Assembly: GCA_013202715.1 (NCBI GenBank)
Contig: JABMRF010000032.1
Coordinates: forward strand, 1-44,823
DNA: 44,823 nt
Reading direction: 5' to 3'
Source: Candidatus Kuenenbacteria bacterium
GTDB lineage: Bacteria; Patescibacteriota; Patescibacteriia; UBA11705; JABHMO01
The translations under genes and the position numbers were made by a program. Shown here piece after piece: positions 38,801 through 44,635 of this stretch (position 1 is its first letter; every line of letters begins with the position of its first letter). The notes under the pieces are model-generated. The model saw only the letters and a program-made list of their open reading frames with translations, did no database searches and was not told the origin of the DNA.

Positions 38801-38999
38801 TGACAAAGACACTTGCTATAATAGCGATAGCCAAAAATTCTATGATCTTTATTTTGGCAATCCAAAAGAACATCCAGTTTATTCATATGAAGCCGACCCA
38901 CTTGGCTCAGGCAATAAATCAGCCTATAAGATCAATTTTAGACTTGAAACTGAAGAAGATCATAATTTGAGCTATATTGTTTATCCGGGGTTTGAATAG
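29835..38999 (+). CDS. Giant 3054-aa surface protein: T4SS_pilin-like module, SbsA/IPT-like, Cys-rich and LamG-like domains
   Basis: N-term IGKIIRIILGFLGVIAIGVVLYGGFLYMTSAGQ; IPT-like GQMITITGTNFGPDVG; CGNEIPEFGEECDDGN; LamG-like WTIETWVFNE...DLYINGIKIQD. Confidence 0.88.
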   Translation: MTKPNNQKFKIISLIAILVLLGFGLFFVGTAFAQELDLGVDVVGETTGLSGKQDLRVTIGKIIRIILGFLGVIAIGVVLYGGFLYMTSAGQEEKAATARKVLVNGFIGLVIILLAFSITSYIISKFTSAIGDGDYVYDDGGGGGLGPFGGGTATAFIVKNISPSTSPPGFVPKDARVRIEFSKSVHPDTIDSDTIVITNEDTGEVVEGEYEIYGYSNNKVKFTPSTLCNDEACESEFCFDVNTKFKVTIKPTVIKSATGGYSLSCTIGSVCLGTFETGEMCDTEDPVITFQYPYDGAKVSQNALFGISVDLKIEDDGGVSGVSFYADDEAYGSTDFDGSKLIELTGFTWDTSEATVDLGEHELKAIAEDVDDHTGNESIDVYVLPAHCFDDVLDTELGEIIAGPPACGGECGSCDGDSCTSDADCSGLCVFSCDGEGDDAGEVCEVDSECDGDCSGICSTMPIITDIMPYEAGPGNLVSIAGAGFLSYDEDKSKIYFSNSDNPDDPYIEAELGCEGSVAWGNYQIVAKVPENAETGPLKLVNKADKIDTTDNETGWIDEFIFNPEINYPGLCGVILEGCTGDNCSKGFPGDEVKAIGENFGEEGVGDGAYFGDIQAQKGSAYAWADKLVNGLGIPLLLQPINYNVAISKAQPATTVCTDTETDEDCVDGEDNCVCEIIPGAPSVSNAVKFSVLQIETLPTIEAVNPSPAPAGQMITITGTNFGPDVGYVEFIIIDDAGTELSYPAALGCGNDSWANDEVIIKVPDVLDVEDYDLLLYTAQGLISPPVSFSVIEGNPGPGLCSLSPNNGPIGLGVDFIGENFGLQENYKIVFSGVENTTVDVVTAGEWTSDLINSVIVPASAVSGKVFLQALVSDSFNSNEVSFLVGSCSADSCVEGESCCANGACQAVCDVAKEYSPSEYMWLMSTGPLPDVPAVLERTCWPEIYAQSPSPYKGDEEACPNGMISATFNMQMKSEYFDKNIILKRCLVSGEKCDLEVCDASDCLRREITDVVPNDIGPANLNVTCTLIEDSGTECEFGTAGCECNPFENEGSISEFHIFQSYLEDTNDLEPNEDTGFVGLVKKVVTDYGIRHDLFKNTWYQVEIIGGEGGVGTAKDEYMPADYIWQFKTKSELCVPVSLLMKPFSGLIDNLDGKEKFQVSGMYKCQDIALNTEPWEWDVLPVEDPDERAVFDGYACNAQQPPEENINVCQVVDGEDLLRRDIGVYKLNDTLIVDDKATIDFETKPKFPVEIFAMATPQTQAMADLFDNLYKEGYLEIKFADPKVVSFYPECEEACINAELGAHFNTKMKQSTFTPENVQLYSCYAKDCVVLTDFVLKGYDEEIFYHSDEESLISTLKINLQSRNLEPNKYYRVVITEDVESYSGVKLTDLNYRTTSAPGGDCENGLDDDGDDSVDLTGGYDTDADLDLDIICGCYDTAMAQFSTYSEIKAEPGCSAEENITFACINLSNGNDLITEQAGLDNIKLNDYYPPDSLCDFPSDFEIGEYGQFDAFSWVFKTKNDPEECKINRVEVVPEERIVELEGEEVEYWSAPYAEPDACSASGQLLNAFNYGWTWASSELDVATISDNKYNAALPSYCSNKCLLLGSTSNAAICGNEIPEFGEECDDGNAVSEDGCSDKCLTEPIVNCSDPENQINCCGNLEVEGDEECDQGCVWLDAGNPCEFDLANESCKCVSNGNACTSGCLNAGTAEGFVCGNGVKDPGEDEDDGNTSGGDGLNSLCLNEGSKYKITDPEASAICGNQTIDPGEECEAVCDDSGVCSLDNNPNCNNKCVWQGFAPCPAVCTEQVECQEKEEGCVPAKLALCNEGEEGCFSGFKTIDCTLGDTDPDCGGLKAVVCDETEADCSGGVKIIECSLGSVDCIDGLKSEACIAGAEDCSCTNCCGNAIYDSYDGDAVSDEECEASCLKTTLVNCEEGEEDCNADEKKEVIAPCDYGTEGCECTLPDSCSATCLNLGSSFEYGSFCGDGDAGLGEDAECEAVTGTKGSPYQIATVPDPLDILAENAGIKVFSYDSIINYIFGSSVISTEAEEAGVPVSEQKSGEGDLNFRSNDPSLIAAYCQTDLDSIIDPEDSSPAPNAENVCLNAMVHLTLTEQFDSSVAQVKLYELAVDTCPEGDVSGVFNKIKSFVRGLFAKVGWAAVVECEVETGNVEFTNNQAGHTVVSVSPSSLLKPNKNYVVKLIDFKNLCDINLDPITMYFKTGDSACLLDAVQVSPQDKTVFKSESEVIYTANALSDGQVIGPVQDIYAWEWEWSHNNGSLIDTIDACDLQGSGDAQTCIVDVVPQDLGRPNSKVKVLATNGTAQITATATIKVDTLGDLLDDVEEGAEVKSTVGQWKEGSAQLTIFICDNLWNPEEPANNKWEALISQDTFTGDYFTTYLYETNYNVGLFYCRDYGEAGFGDDLPKLKMGLGEISELAAEDRYGIYYDDTMDWAKVSNTSLVSSGLDMDDPNQSWTIETWVFNEIMPGTKHKRIFYKNVQVGQNTKNYQLFVIKSGTERKVGFKLVAADGSFNIRGLTTDTDTLALGFNHIALTFDGDTNQADLYINGIKIQDLDISSSANWNGDNDLYIGSRGQEPGTSWGGYMDDFRLWSKERSEQEIQSTMNNKLAGSEDGLVGYWTFNEDYLDHSVNSNNLEPHCTVENANSKCLGDSFTFINISELAEQEGYEDVVLETTEEITHQCNDGVDNDSNGAVDVADAKCKDANDPWEQPKLLDQYFFVRDEATESNDDDAADVISLRIYENPEALPPDLWYQRYAPNPSASTTPVEVDCQFEDISEYITGKYCYVGAKDGSSLYMAAANKGGDNVYNNIYLLGYSHGSNEATLNIYSQLVSLIKYNINVTQSLIDKKIFIKDTKRVADMVTLRLMLQQYSQTHNGEVPQLDAGTYERGKSFSVWPSWQEELGLALSNNLAVDPENHFKWEQANESSENTGSTCVFETSLLDNIKCPGQVNEYQCIVPNKYCVACPNGYDKDTCYNSDSQKFYDLYFGNPKEHPVYSYEADPLGSGNKSAYKINFRLETEEDHNLSYIVYPGFE

Positions 39000-39004
39000 T
39001 CGTA

Positions 39005-39045
39005 TTACTTTTAAACTTTATGAACTTGATAAACTTTTAACTAAC
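39005..39045. repeat. AACTTTAT-word element
   Basis: taaactttatgaacttgataaacttttaac. Confidence 0.5.
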
Positions 39046-39049
39046 TACA

Positions 39050-39646
39050 ATGCCCGAAGAACAAAAACCAGTAGAAGATATGTTTGCCGGAGTTGAAAAG
39101 ACTCCGGAGGTTTCAGTTGCGCAACCGCAACCGGTTCAGCCGGTCCAACCAATTCAGCCTGTGCCAAAAACAAAAAGTTACTTACCGGCCATTATCGTGC
39201 TGGTAATAATTGTTTTGATTGCGATTTTGGCCGGAGTTGTGGTGTTTAAGTTTGTGTTGAATTCAGATAAAAATGATCCAACCGATGCTGTAGTGCAAGA
39301 ACAAGAGGAAGAAGAAGATGAAAAGAAAGAGGTTGAAGACACAGCTGTCAAAACAGATGAACCCGCAGAAAAAAAAGCCCAGGATTCTGATAGTGATGGA
39401 TTATCAAATGCAGAAGAATCAGAACTGGGAACAAACCCAATGAAAATGGATACGGACGCGGATGGTGTGTTTGACTACGATGAAGTAAAATTATATAAAA
39501 CCGATCCCCTGGACTCCGATACTGACGGGGACAGTTTTCTGGACGGTGAAGAAATATTAAAAGGATATAATCCAAAAGGACCGGGTAAACTACTTAATTT
39601 TGAATCAGCTAAAAATAGTCTAGAGTCAAAAGTCAAAAGTCAATAG
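39050..39646 (+). CDS. Single-pass membrane protein with thrombospondin type 3-like calcium repeats
   Basis: TM AIIVLVIIVLIAILAGVVVF; DSDSDGLSNAEESELGTNP, DTDADGVFDYDEV, DSDTDGDSFLDGEE. Confidence 0.82.
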   Translation: MPEEQKPVEDMFAGVEKTPEVSVAQPQPVQPVQPIQPVPKTKSYLPAIIVLVIIVLIAILAGVVVFKFVLNSDKNDPTDAVVQEQEEEEDEKKEVEDTAVKTDEPAEKKAQDSDSDGLSNAEESELGTNPMKMDTDADGVFDYDEVKLYKTDPLDSDTDGDSFLDGEEILKGYNPKGPGKLLNFESAKNSLESKVKSQ

Positions 39647-39691
39647 TCTGTAGTTAACAACTTTAGACTTTTGACTCAAGATTTTTGACTA
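39616..39691. repeat. AGTCNNN heptad palindrome, copy 4, overlapping CDS 3' end
   Basis: agtctagagtcaaaagtcaaaagtcaatag ... ctttagacttttgactcaagatttttgacta. Confidence 0.9.
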
Positions 39692-39697
39692 AACAAT

Positions 39698-40822
39698 ATG
39701 TTCGACAACGCCAAAGATCAAGCAAACAATCCTCAACCGCAACCTCCAACTCCTCCGGAAGCAAAAAATAATTCTGTTGAAAAAAAGCTCGTAGGAAAAG
39801 AAGGGGAGGAGAGAATTAAAACCATGCCAATGGAGTATTATTTGGGTGACAAAACCACTCAAGTTGCAAAGGGTGCCAAGCCAGCGCCAGGACCCGTTGC
39901 TTCAAGTGCACCGAAAAAAGCGGGAGATAAAAAATGGTTAACAATCTTGCTTATTGTTGGGGCGGTTATCGTTCTAGCAGCATCAGGATGGCTAATGTAT
40001 CTGAGTATGGTGCCAGCTGAAGAAACTACTGATCAGGCAGTGCCGGACACTGAAGCTGTGTCTGAAGCAAATCAAGCAGATGAGGCCGAAGAGTTGGCTG
40101 ACATGGAAGGAGAATCTGGAGACGCATTAGATGAAGAAGAAGAAGAGCTGGAAGAATCAGATTTGGAAGAGCCTGAGGTAGCAGAAGAGGAAGAAGAAAA
40201 ACAAGCCAAATTCAATCCAGCGGAGATTAGTAAATTTTCATTATCATTAATGAGTGGTCCTGACAAAGACAAAGACGGTCTCACTGATGAAGAAGAGGCT
40301 TTGATCGGCACAAAAGACGGATTGGTTGACAGCGACGATGATACATATGGCGACCTGGAAGAAATAAAGAATTTTTACAGTCCACTCGATGCCAGCGCAA
40401 CTCGATTTTGGGAAAAAGATTTTGTGAAATACTATACCAATAACACTTACGGTTATAAAATATTGTATCCAACTGCCTGGTTGATTGCACCTTTGGATAG
40501 TGATAATCCTGATGACTTGATGATCAGCACAAACCAAAACGAATTTATTAATATTATTGTTGATGAAAAGCCGGCTGGGCAAAGTTTGCAAGCATGGTAT
40601 CTTGAAAAGGCGCCATCCGTAAAAATAGCTGATTTGAAAAAATTCAAAACGTTTAATAAGTTGGATGTGATCGAAAGTCCGGACGCATTTACAGTTTATA
40701 TTGAAAAAGACAACCAAGTTTTTATTATAAATTATAATATCGGACTGAAAGAAGTCGCCAGCTACCCAAATGTTTTCCAGATGTTGTTTAATAGTTTTGA
40801 ATTCATTGAAGCTGAAGAATAA
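39698..40822 (+). CDS. Membrane protein with TSP3/EF-hand-like motif and PsbP-like C-terminal domain
   Basis: TM WLTILLIVGAVIVLAASGWLMYL; DKDKDGLTDEEEALIGT; YGYKILYPTAWLI. Confidence 0.8.
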   Translation: MFDNAKDQANNPQPQPPTPPEAKNNSVEKKLVGKEGEERIKTMPMEYYLGDKTTQVAKGAKPAPGPVASSAPKKAGDKKWLTILLIVGAVIVLAASGWLMYLSMVPAEETTDQAVPDTEAVSEANQADEAEELADMEGESGDALDEEEEELEESDLEEPEVAEEEEEKQAKFNPAEISKFSLSLMSGPDKDKDGLTDEEEALIGTKDGLVDSDDDTYGDLEEIKNFYSPLDASATRFWEKDFVKYYTNNTYGYKILYPTAWLIAPLDSDNPDDLMISTNQNEFINIIVDEKPAGQSLQAWYLEKAPSVKIADLKKFKTFNKLDVIESPDAFTVYIEKDNQVFIINYNIGLKEVASYPNVFQMLFNSFEFIEAEE

Positions 40823-40833
40823 CTTTTATCTTT

Positions 40834-41238
40834 ATGATTAAGGCTGAAATTAATAATCAGACCGACTTTCGAATACCGCGTAAGCAGATAGATTCGCTAT
40901 TGAAATTAGTTCAAAAAAAGATAAAAACAAAAAAGCAACAGATTGTTTCCTTGGGTTTTGTTTCGCCGTCCGTTATTAAAAAGTTAAACAAAATTTATCG
41001 AAAAAAAGATCAGGCAACTGACGTTCTTTCGTTTGCTGGAGAAGGGGAGACAATGGGTGATATTATAATTTGTGCGGCCATTGCTGAAAAACAGGCCCGT
41101 CAATTTAAGCACAGCTTTTCAAAAGAAATTATCAGATTGGTTTTGCATGGCTATCTTCATTTGCTTGGTTATGATCATGAGAAAAAAGGCGAAGCTCGGA
41201 AGATGGAAGCACTTGAAAAAAGCTTGTTAGCTTCTTAG
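40834..41238 (+). CDS. ybeY: Endoribonuclease YbeY
   Basis: ATDVLSF; GDIIIC; HGYLHLLGYDH zinc motif. Confidence 0.93.
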   Translation: MIKAEINNQTDFRIPRKQIDSLLKLVQKKIKTKKQQIVSLGFVSPSVIKKLNKIYRKKDQATDVLSFAGEGETMGDIIICAAIAEKQARQFKHSFSKEIIRLVLHGYLHLLGYDHEKKGEARKMEALEKSLLAS

Positions 41239-41286
41239 CTTGTTAGTTTACGTCCTAATTAGCTAAGAAGCTAATCTCCTAACTTC
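41221..41286. repeat. TTAGCT octad palindrome overlapping ybeY 3' end
   Basis: agcttgttagcttcttagcttgttag ... aattagctaagaagctaatctcctaac. Confidence 0.8.
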
Positions 41287-41303
41287 CTTCTCCCAAAATT
41301 TTT

Positions 41304-41657
41304 ATGTTAAACATCAAACGATTGTACCGCAGTTTTAAATATGCCTTCAAAGGGCTTGGCTCTTTGATTAAAAAAGAACAAAATTTTCGGATTCATCTGA
41401 TAGCTTCGATTGTGGTTTTGTTTGGCGCGATTTATTTTAATATCAAATTGTGGCAATGGTGTTTGATAATTTTAATGGCTGCGGGTGTTCTCATTTTAGA
41501 GATGCTGAATACCGCTTTTGAGCGTTTGCTTGATATTTTGAAACCGCGGATCCATGACTATGTTGGAGAAATCAAGAACATTATGTCAGCCGTTGTTCTG
41601 GTCGCCGCGATTGCAAGTGTCATGATCGCTCTCATAATTTTTATTCCGTATTTTTAG
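41304..41657 (+). CDS. dgkA: Diacylglycerol/undecaprenol kinase family
   Basis: FKYAFKGL; EQNFRIHL; EMLNTAFERLLD; three TM. Confidence 0.9.
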   Translation: MLNIKRLYRSFKYAFKGLGSLIKKEQNFRIHLIASIVVLFGAIYFNIKLWQWCLIILMAAGVLILEMLNTAFERLLDILKPRIHDYVGEIKNIMSAVVLVAAIASVMIALIIFIPYF

Positions 41658-41696
41658 TAATAATCTTTGAACTAAAATTGTGTACAAAAGGTTAGA

Positions 41697-41722
41697 AAAT
41701 CCCCTAAACTTGGGGTTTTTTC
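41697..41722 (+). terminator. Terminator
   Basis: CCCC TAAACTT GGGG TTTTTT. Confidence 0.75.
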
Positions 41723-41730
41723 AGTAAATG

Positions 41731-41759
41731 TTGGCTATTTGAGTAAAATGTAATATAAT
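41731..41759 (+). promoter_or_regulatory. Possible promoter of ftsA
   Basis: TTGGCT-N17-TATAAT. Confidence 0.6.
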
Positions 41760-41760
41760 G

Positions 41761-41872
41761 TAGTCAAGAGTCTAGAGTCAAAAGTCTTGAGTCGACCCAC
41801 CCGCCACGTCTATGCAAAAGCAGTGGCATTCGATTTTGCAACTTTTGACTATTGACTTTTGACTATTGACTA
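41761..41872. repeat. AGTCNNN heptad palindrome, copy 5, with about 47-nt unique loop
   Basis: agtcaag agtctag agtcaaa agtcttg agtc ... gactatt gactttt gactatt gacta. Confidence 0.92.
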
Positions 41873-41881
41873 AGTAGCTTT

Positions 41882-43135
41882 ATGGCAGATAATATAATTA
41901 CCGGTTTGGATATTGGTTCCGCAAACGTTCGCATTGTTGTGGGCCAAGTAGTAAAAACTGGAGACACAGAACAACTGAATATCATTGGTGTAGTAGAGGT
42001 GCCCTCACAAGGAATAAACAAGGGCGCTGTTGTTAGTATTGAAGATTCTGTTTCCAGTATTTCTGCCTGCCTGGAAAAAGCAGAGCGGATGATCGGTTTG
42101 CCGATCGAAAATACCTGGGTTGGGATTGGGGGAACCCATATCAATTCTCAGGAAAGCAACGGAGTGATTGCTATCTCTCGAACCAGTGGAGAGATTCAGG
42201 AAAATGATGTTGAGCGAGTTATCGAGGCAGCGAGAGCAGTTGCCGCGCCGGTCAATTATGAAGTCTTGCACGTTATTCCAAAAACATTTTCTATTGATAA
42301 TCAAACTGGTGTAAAAGATCCGATAGGTATGTCCGGTATTCGACTGGAAGTCACAACGCAAGTAATTCGCGGACTCAGTTCTCAAGTGAAAAATTTAACA
42401 AAAAGTATTTATCGAACTGGATTAGATATCAATGACTTGGTGCTTAGCGTTTTGGCTGCATCAGAGTCGGTCCTATCAACACGACAAAAAGAATTGGGTG
42501 TGGCTCTTGTTGATATTGGCGCCGCCACAACCAAGGTCATCGTCTTTGAAGAAGGAGATGTTCTTCACGTCACATTGTTGCCGATTGGTTCTGATCATAT
42601 TACAGCTGACCTCGCGATTGGCCTGCAAACATCACTGGATGTGGCTGAAAGAATCAAAATGGAAATCGGAAGTGCTTTGCCACAGAATTTTGAAAAGGGA
42701 GAGGAAATTAATCTTCGTGATTTTGGCGGTGATGATCAGGTTTTTTCTAAAAAATATATTGGCGATATTGTTGAAGCAAGAGTGGAAGAAATTTTTGAAA
42801 AAATTGATCAAGAGTTACAAAAAATAAACCGTAGCGGACTATTGCCAGCAGGATTGATTATGATTGGCGGTGGCGCAAAGTTGACTGGAATGATCGAAGT
42901 TGGAAAAAGAAAAACTATGTTGCCCGTTTCTCTAGGAGTTAGTAAAAGATTTAATACCGCAGTAGATAAGGTCAATGATTTAACGTTTGCAACTGCGCTT
43001 GGCCTGGTAATGTGGGGTTATAATATTTTGAATGAAAAGGGCATGGCCAGATTTGGTGGTTTTAGCAGCAAGTTTCGATCTGTAAAGGAAGTAGCCGATA
43101 AAATGAGTGGCTGGTTCAAAAATTTGATATCTTAA
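41882..43135 (+). CDS. ftsA: Cell division protein FtsA
   Basis: ITGLDIGSANVRIVVG; VALVDIGAATTKVIVFEEG; GLIMIGGGAKLTGM. Confidence 0.93.
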   Translation: MADNIITGLDIGSANVRIVVGQVVKTGDTEQLNIIGVVEVPSQGINKGAVVSIEDSVSSISACLEKAERMIGLPIENTWVGIGGTHINSQESNGVIAISRTSGEIQENDVERVIEAARAVAAPVNYEVLHVIPKTFSIDNQTGVKDPIGMSGIRLEVTTQVIRGLSSQVKNLTKSIYRTGLDINDLVLSVLAASESVLSTRQKELGVALVDIGAATTKVIVFEEGDVLHVTLLPIGSDHITADLAIGLQTSLDVAERIKMEIGSALPQNFEKGEEINLRDFGGDDQVFSKKYIGDIVEARVEEIFEKIDQELQKINRSGLLPAGLIMIGGGAKLTGMIEVGKRKTMLPVSLGVSKRFNTAVDKVNDLTFATALGLVMWGYNILNEKGMARFGGFSSKFRSVKEVADKMSGWFKNLIS

Positions 43136-43312
43136 ATAAGATGTGATAAGGTAAAGTATAATGAAGAAGAAGGGGGGAGAAGGGAGCTAGGAATTAAAGA
43201 AATGTGAACATAATCTAGCCTTTGGCAGGTTGAAAGTAGCTTTCTTTGTGTTCTTTATTCCTTTCTACCCCTTTTATATACTTTTAACTTTTACCTTTTA
43301 ACTTATAACTAA
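43136..43312. repeat. AACTTTT heptad arms between ftsA and ftsZ
   Basis: left aagatgt gataagg taaagta; right tactttt aactttt acctttt aacttat aact. Confidence 0.6.
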
Positions 43313-43317
43313 TTTCT

Positions 43318-44547
43318 ATGCCGGAAGTAAAACCAGAAATTCAAACAATCGCCAAAATTAAGGTTATTGGCATTGGAGGTGGAGGAGGAGCCGCTATTAA
43401 CCGTATGATTCAAGCCCGAGTAAAGGGGGTTGAATTTATTGTTGTTAATACAGACTTGCAGGCACTGCAAACAAATTTATCAAATACAAGATTTCATATT
43501 GGAAAAAGTACTACTCGAGGTTTAGGATCCGGAATGAATCCGTCGATCGGTCGCAAAGCGGCAGAAGAATCACAAAATGATTTGCGTGAAATGCTAAAGG
43601 GTGCTGACATGGTCTTCATTACTTTTGGTGCTGGAGGTGGAACCGGAACTGGAGCAGGTCCCAAGGTTGCTGAGATTGCCAAAGAGCTCGGAGCATTAAC
43701 CATTGCGGTTGTAACAAAACCATTTTCTTTTGAAGGTGGTCCTCGTCGAAGTGTTGCTGAGGAAGGCTTGAACGAGCTGGCCAGTAAAGTTGATACCCTG
43801 ATTACCATTCCAAACGACCGGATCTGGCAAATCATTGATAAAAAAACTCCACTTCTTGACGCCTTTGCGGTTGTGGATGAAGTCTTGCGTCAAGGTGTTC
43901 AAGGAATTTCTGAATTAATTACTCTGCCAGGTCTTATTAACGTTGACTTTGCTGATGTAAAAACAATCATGGAAAATAGCGGTTCAGCCTTGATGGGCAT
44001 GGGAGAAGCCACAGGTGATAACCGAGCTATTGAAGCGGCAAAAGCGGCAATCTCCAGTCCATTGCTCGAGCTTTCTATTGAAGGCGCCAAGGGCATCTTG
44101 TTCACAATTACTGGCGGACCGGATATTACCATGTATGAAGTTAGCGAAGCGGCAAAAGCAATTACCGAATCAGTTGATAATGATGCCAGAATCATTTTTG
44201 GTGCAGTTGTTGATGAAAATTTAAAAGATACTATCAAGATTACCGTTGTAGCAACTGGTTTTGATGATATAGCTACGAAAAATCATTTGCTTCGTGTTCA
44301 GCCAAAGGGAACACCAAGTTATTTTTCAGCGCCAACCCAAACTGAACAACCTGAAATTCCAGAAGACAAATTTGAAAAGCCTCAGTTTGATGCCAAGCAG
44401 TTAGAACAAGATACTCTGGCACCAGCACCGGAAGATCCGGATAAAATTAGGCCGGAAGATGTGATGGTTCCAGTGGAGGACACAACAAGTGATGGTGATG
44501 ACAAGGATTTGGATATCCCGGCGTTTATTCGGCGGAAGATGATGTGA
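43318..44547 (+). CDS. ftsZ: Cell division protein FtsZ
   Basis: KIKVIGIGGGGGAAINRM; GGGTGTGAGP; NVDFADVKTIM; C-terminal peptide DLDIPAFIRRKMM. Confidence 0.96.
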   Translation: MPEVKPEIQTIAKIKVIGIGGGGGAAINRMIQARVKGVEFIVVNTDLQALQTNLSNTRFHIGKSTTRGLGSGMNPSIGRKAAEESQNDLREMLKGADMVFITFGAGGGTGTGAGPKVAEIAKELGALTIAVVTKPFSFEGGPRRSVAEEGLNELASKVDTLITIPNDRIWQIIDKKTPLLDAFAVVDEVLRQGVQGISELITLPGLINVDFADVKTIMENSGSALMGMGEATGDNRAIEAAKAAISSPLLELSIEGAKGILFTITGGPDITMYEVSEAAKAITESVDNDARIIFGAVVDENLKDTIKITVVATGFDDIATKNHLLRVQPKGTPSYFSAPTQTEQPEIPEDKFEKPQFDAKQLEQDTLAPAPEDPDKIRPEDVMVPVEDTTSDGDDKDLDIPAFIRRKMM

Positions 44548-44592
44548 GTTAGTTAGAAAGTTGAAAAGTTATAAAGTTTATAAAGTTGAAAA
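44548..44592. repeat. AGTTNNAA-word element after ftsZ
   Basis: gaaagttgaaaagttataaagtttataaagttgaaaa. Confidence 0.5.
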
Positions 44593-44635
44593 TGATATAA
44601 AAGGAGTCGGCTTTGGCCGTCTTCTTTGGTCTAAT

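Noticed and set aside
12510-44592. CRISPR array interpretation of the tandem words
   Set aside because: Words are 7-10 nt, degenerate and without spacers; no cas genes in the window.
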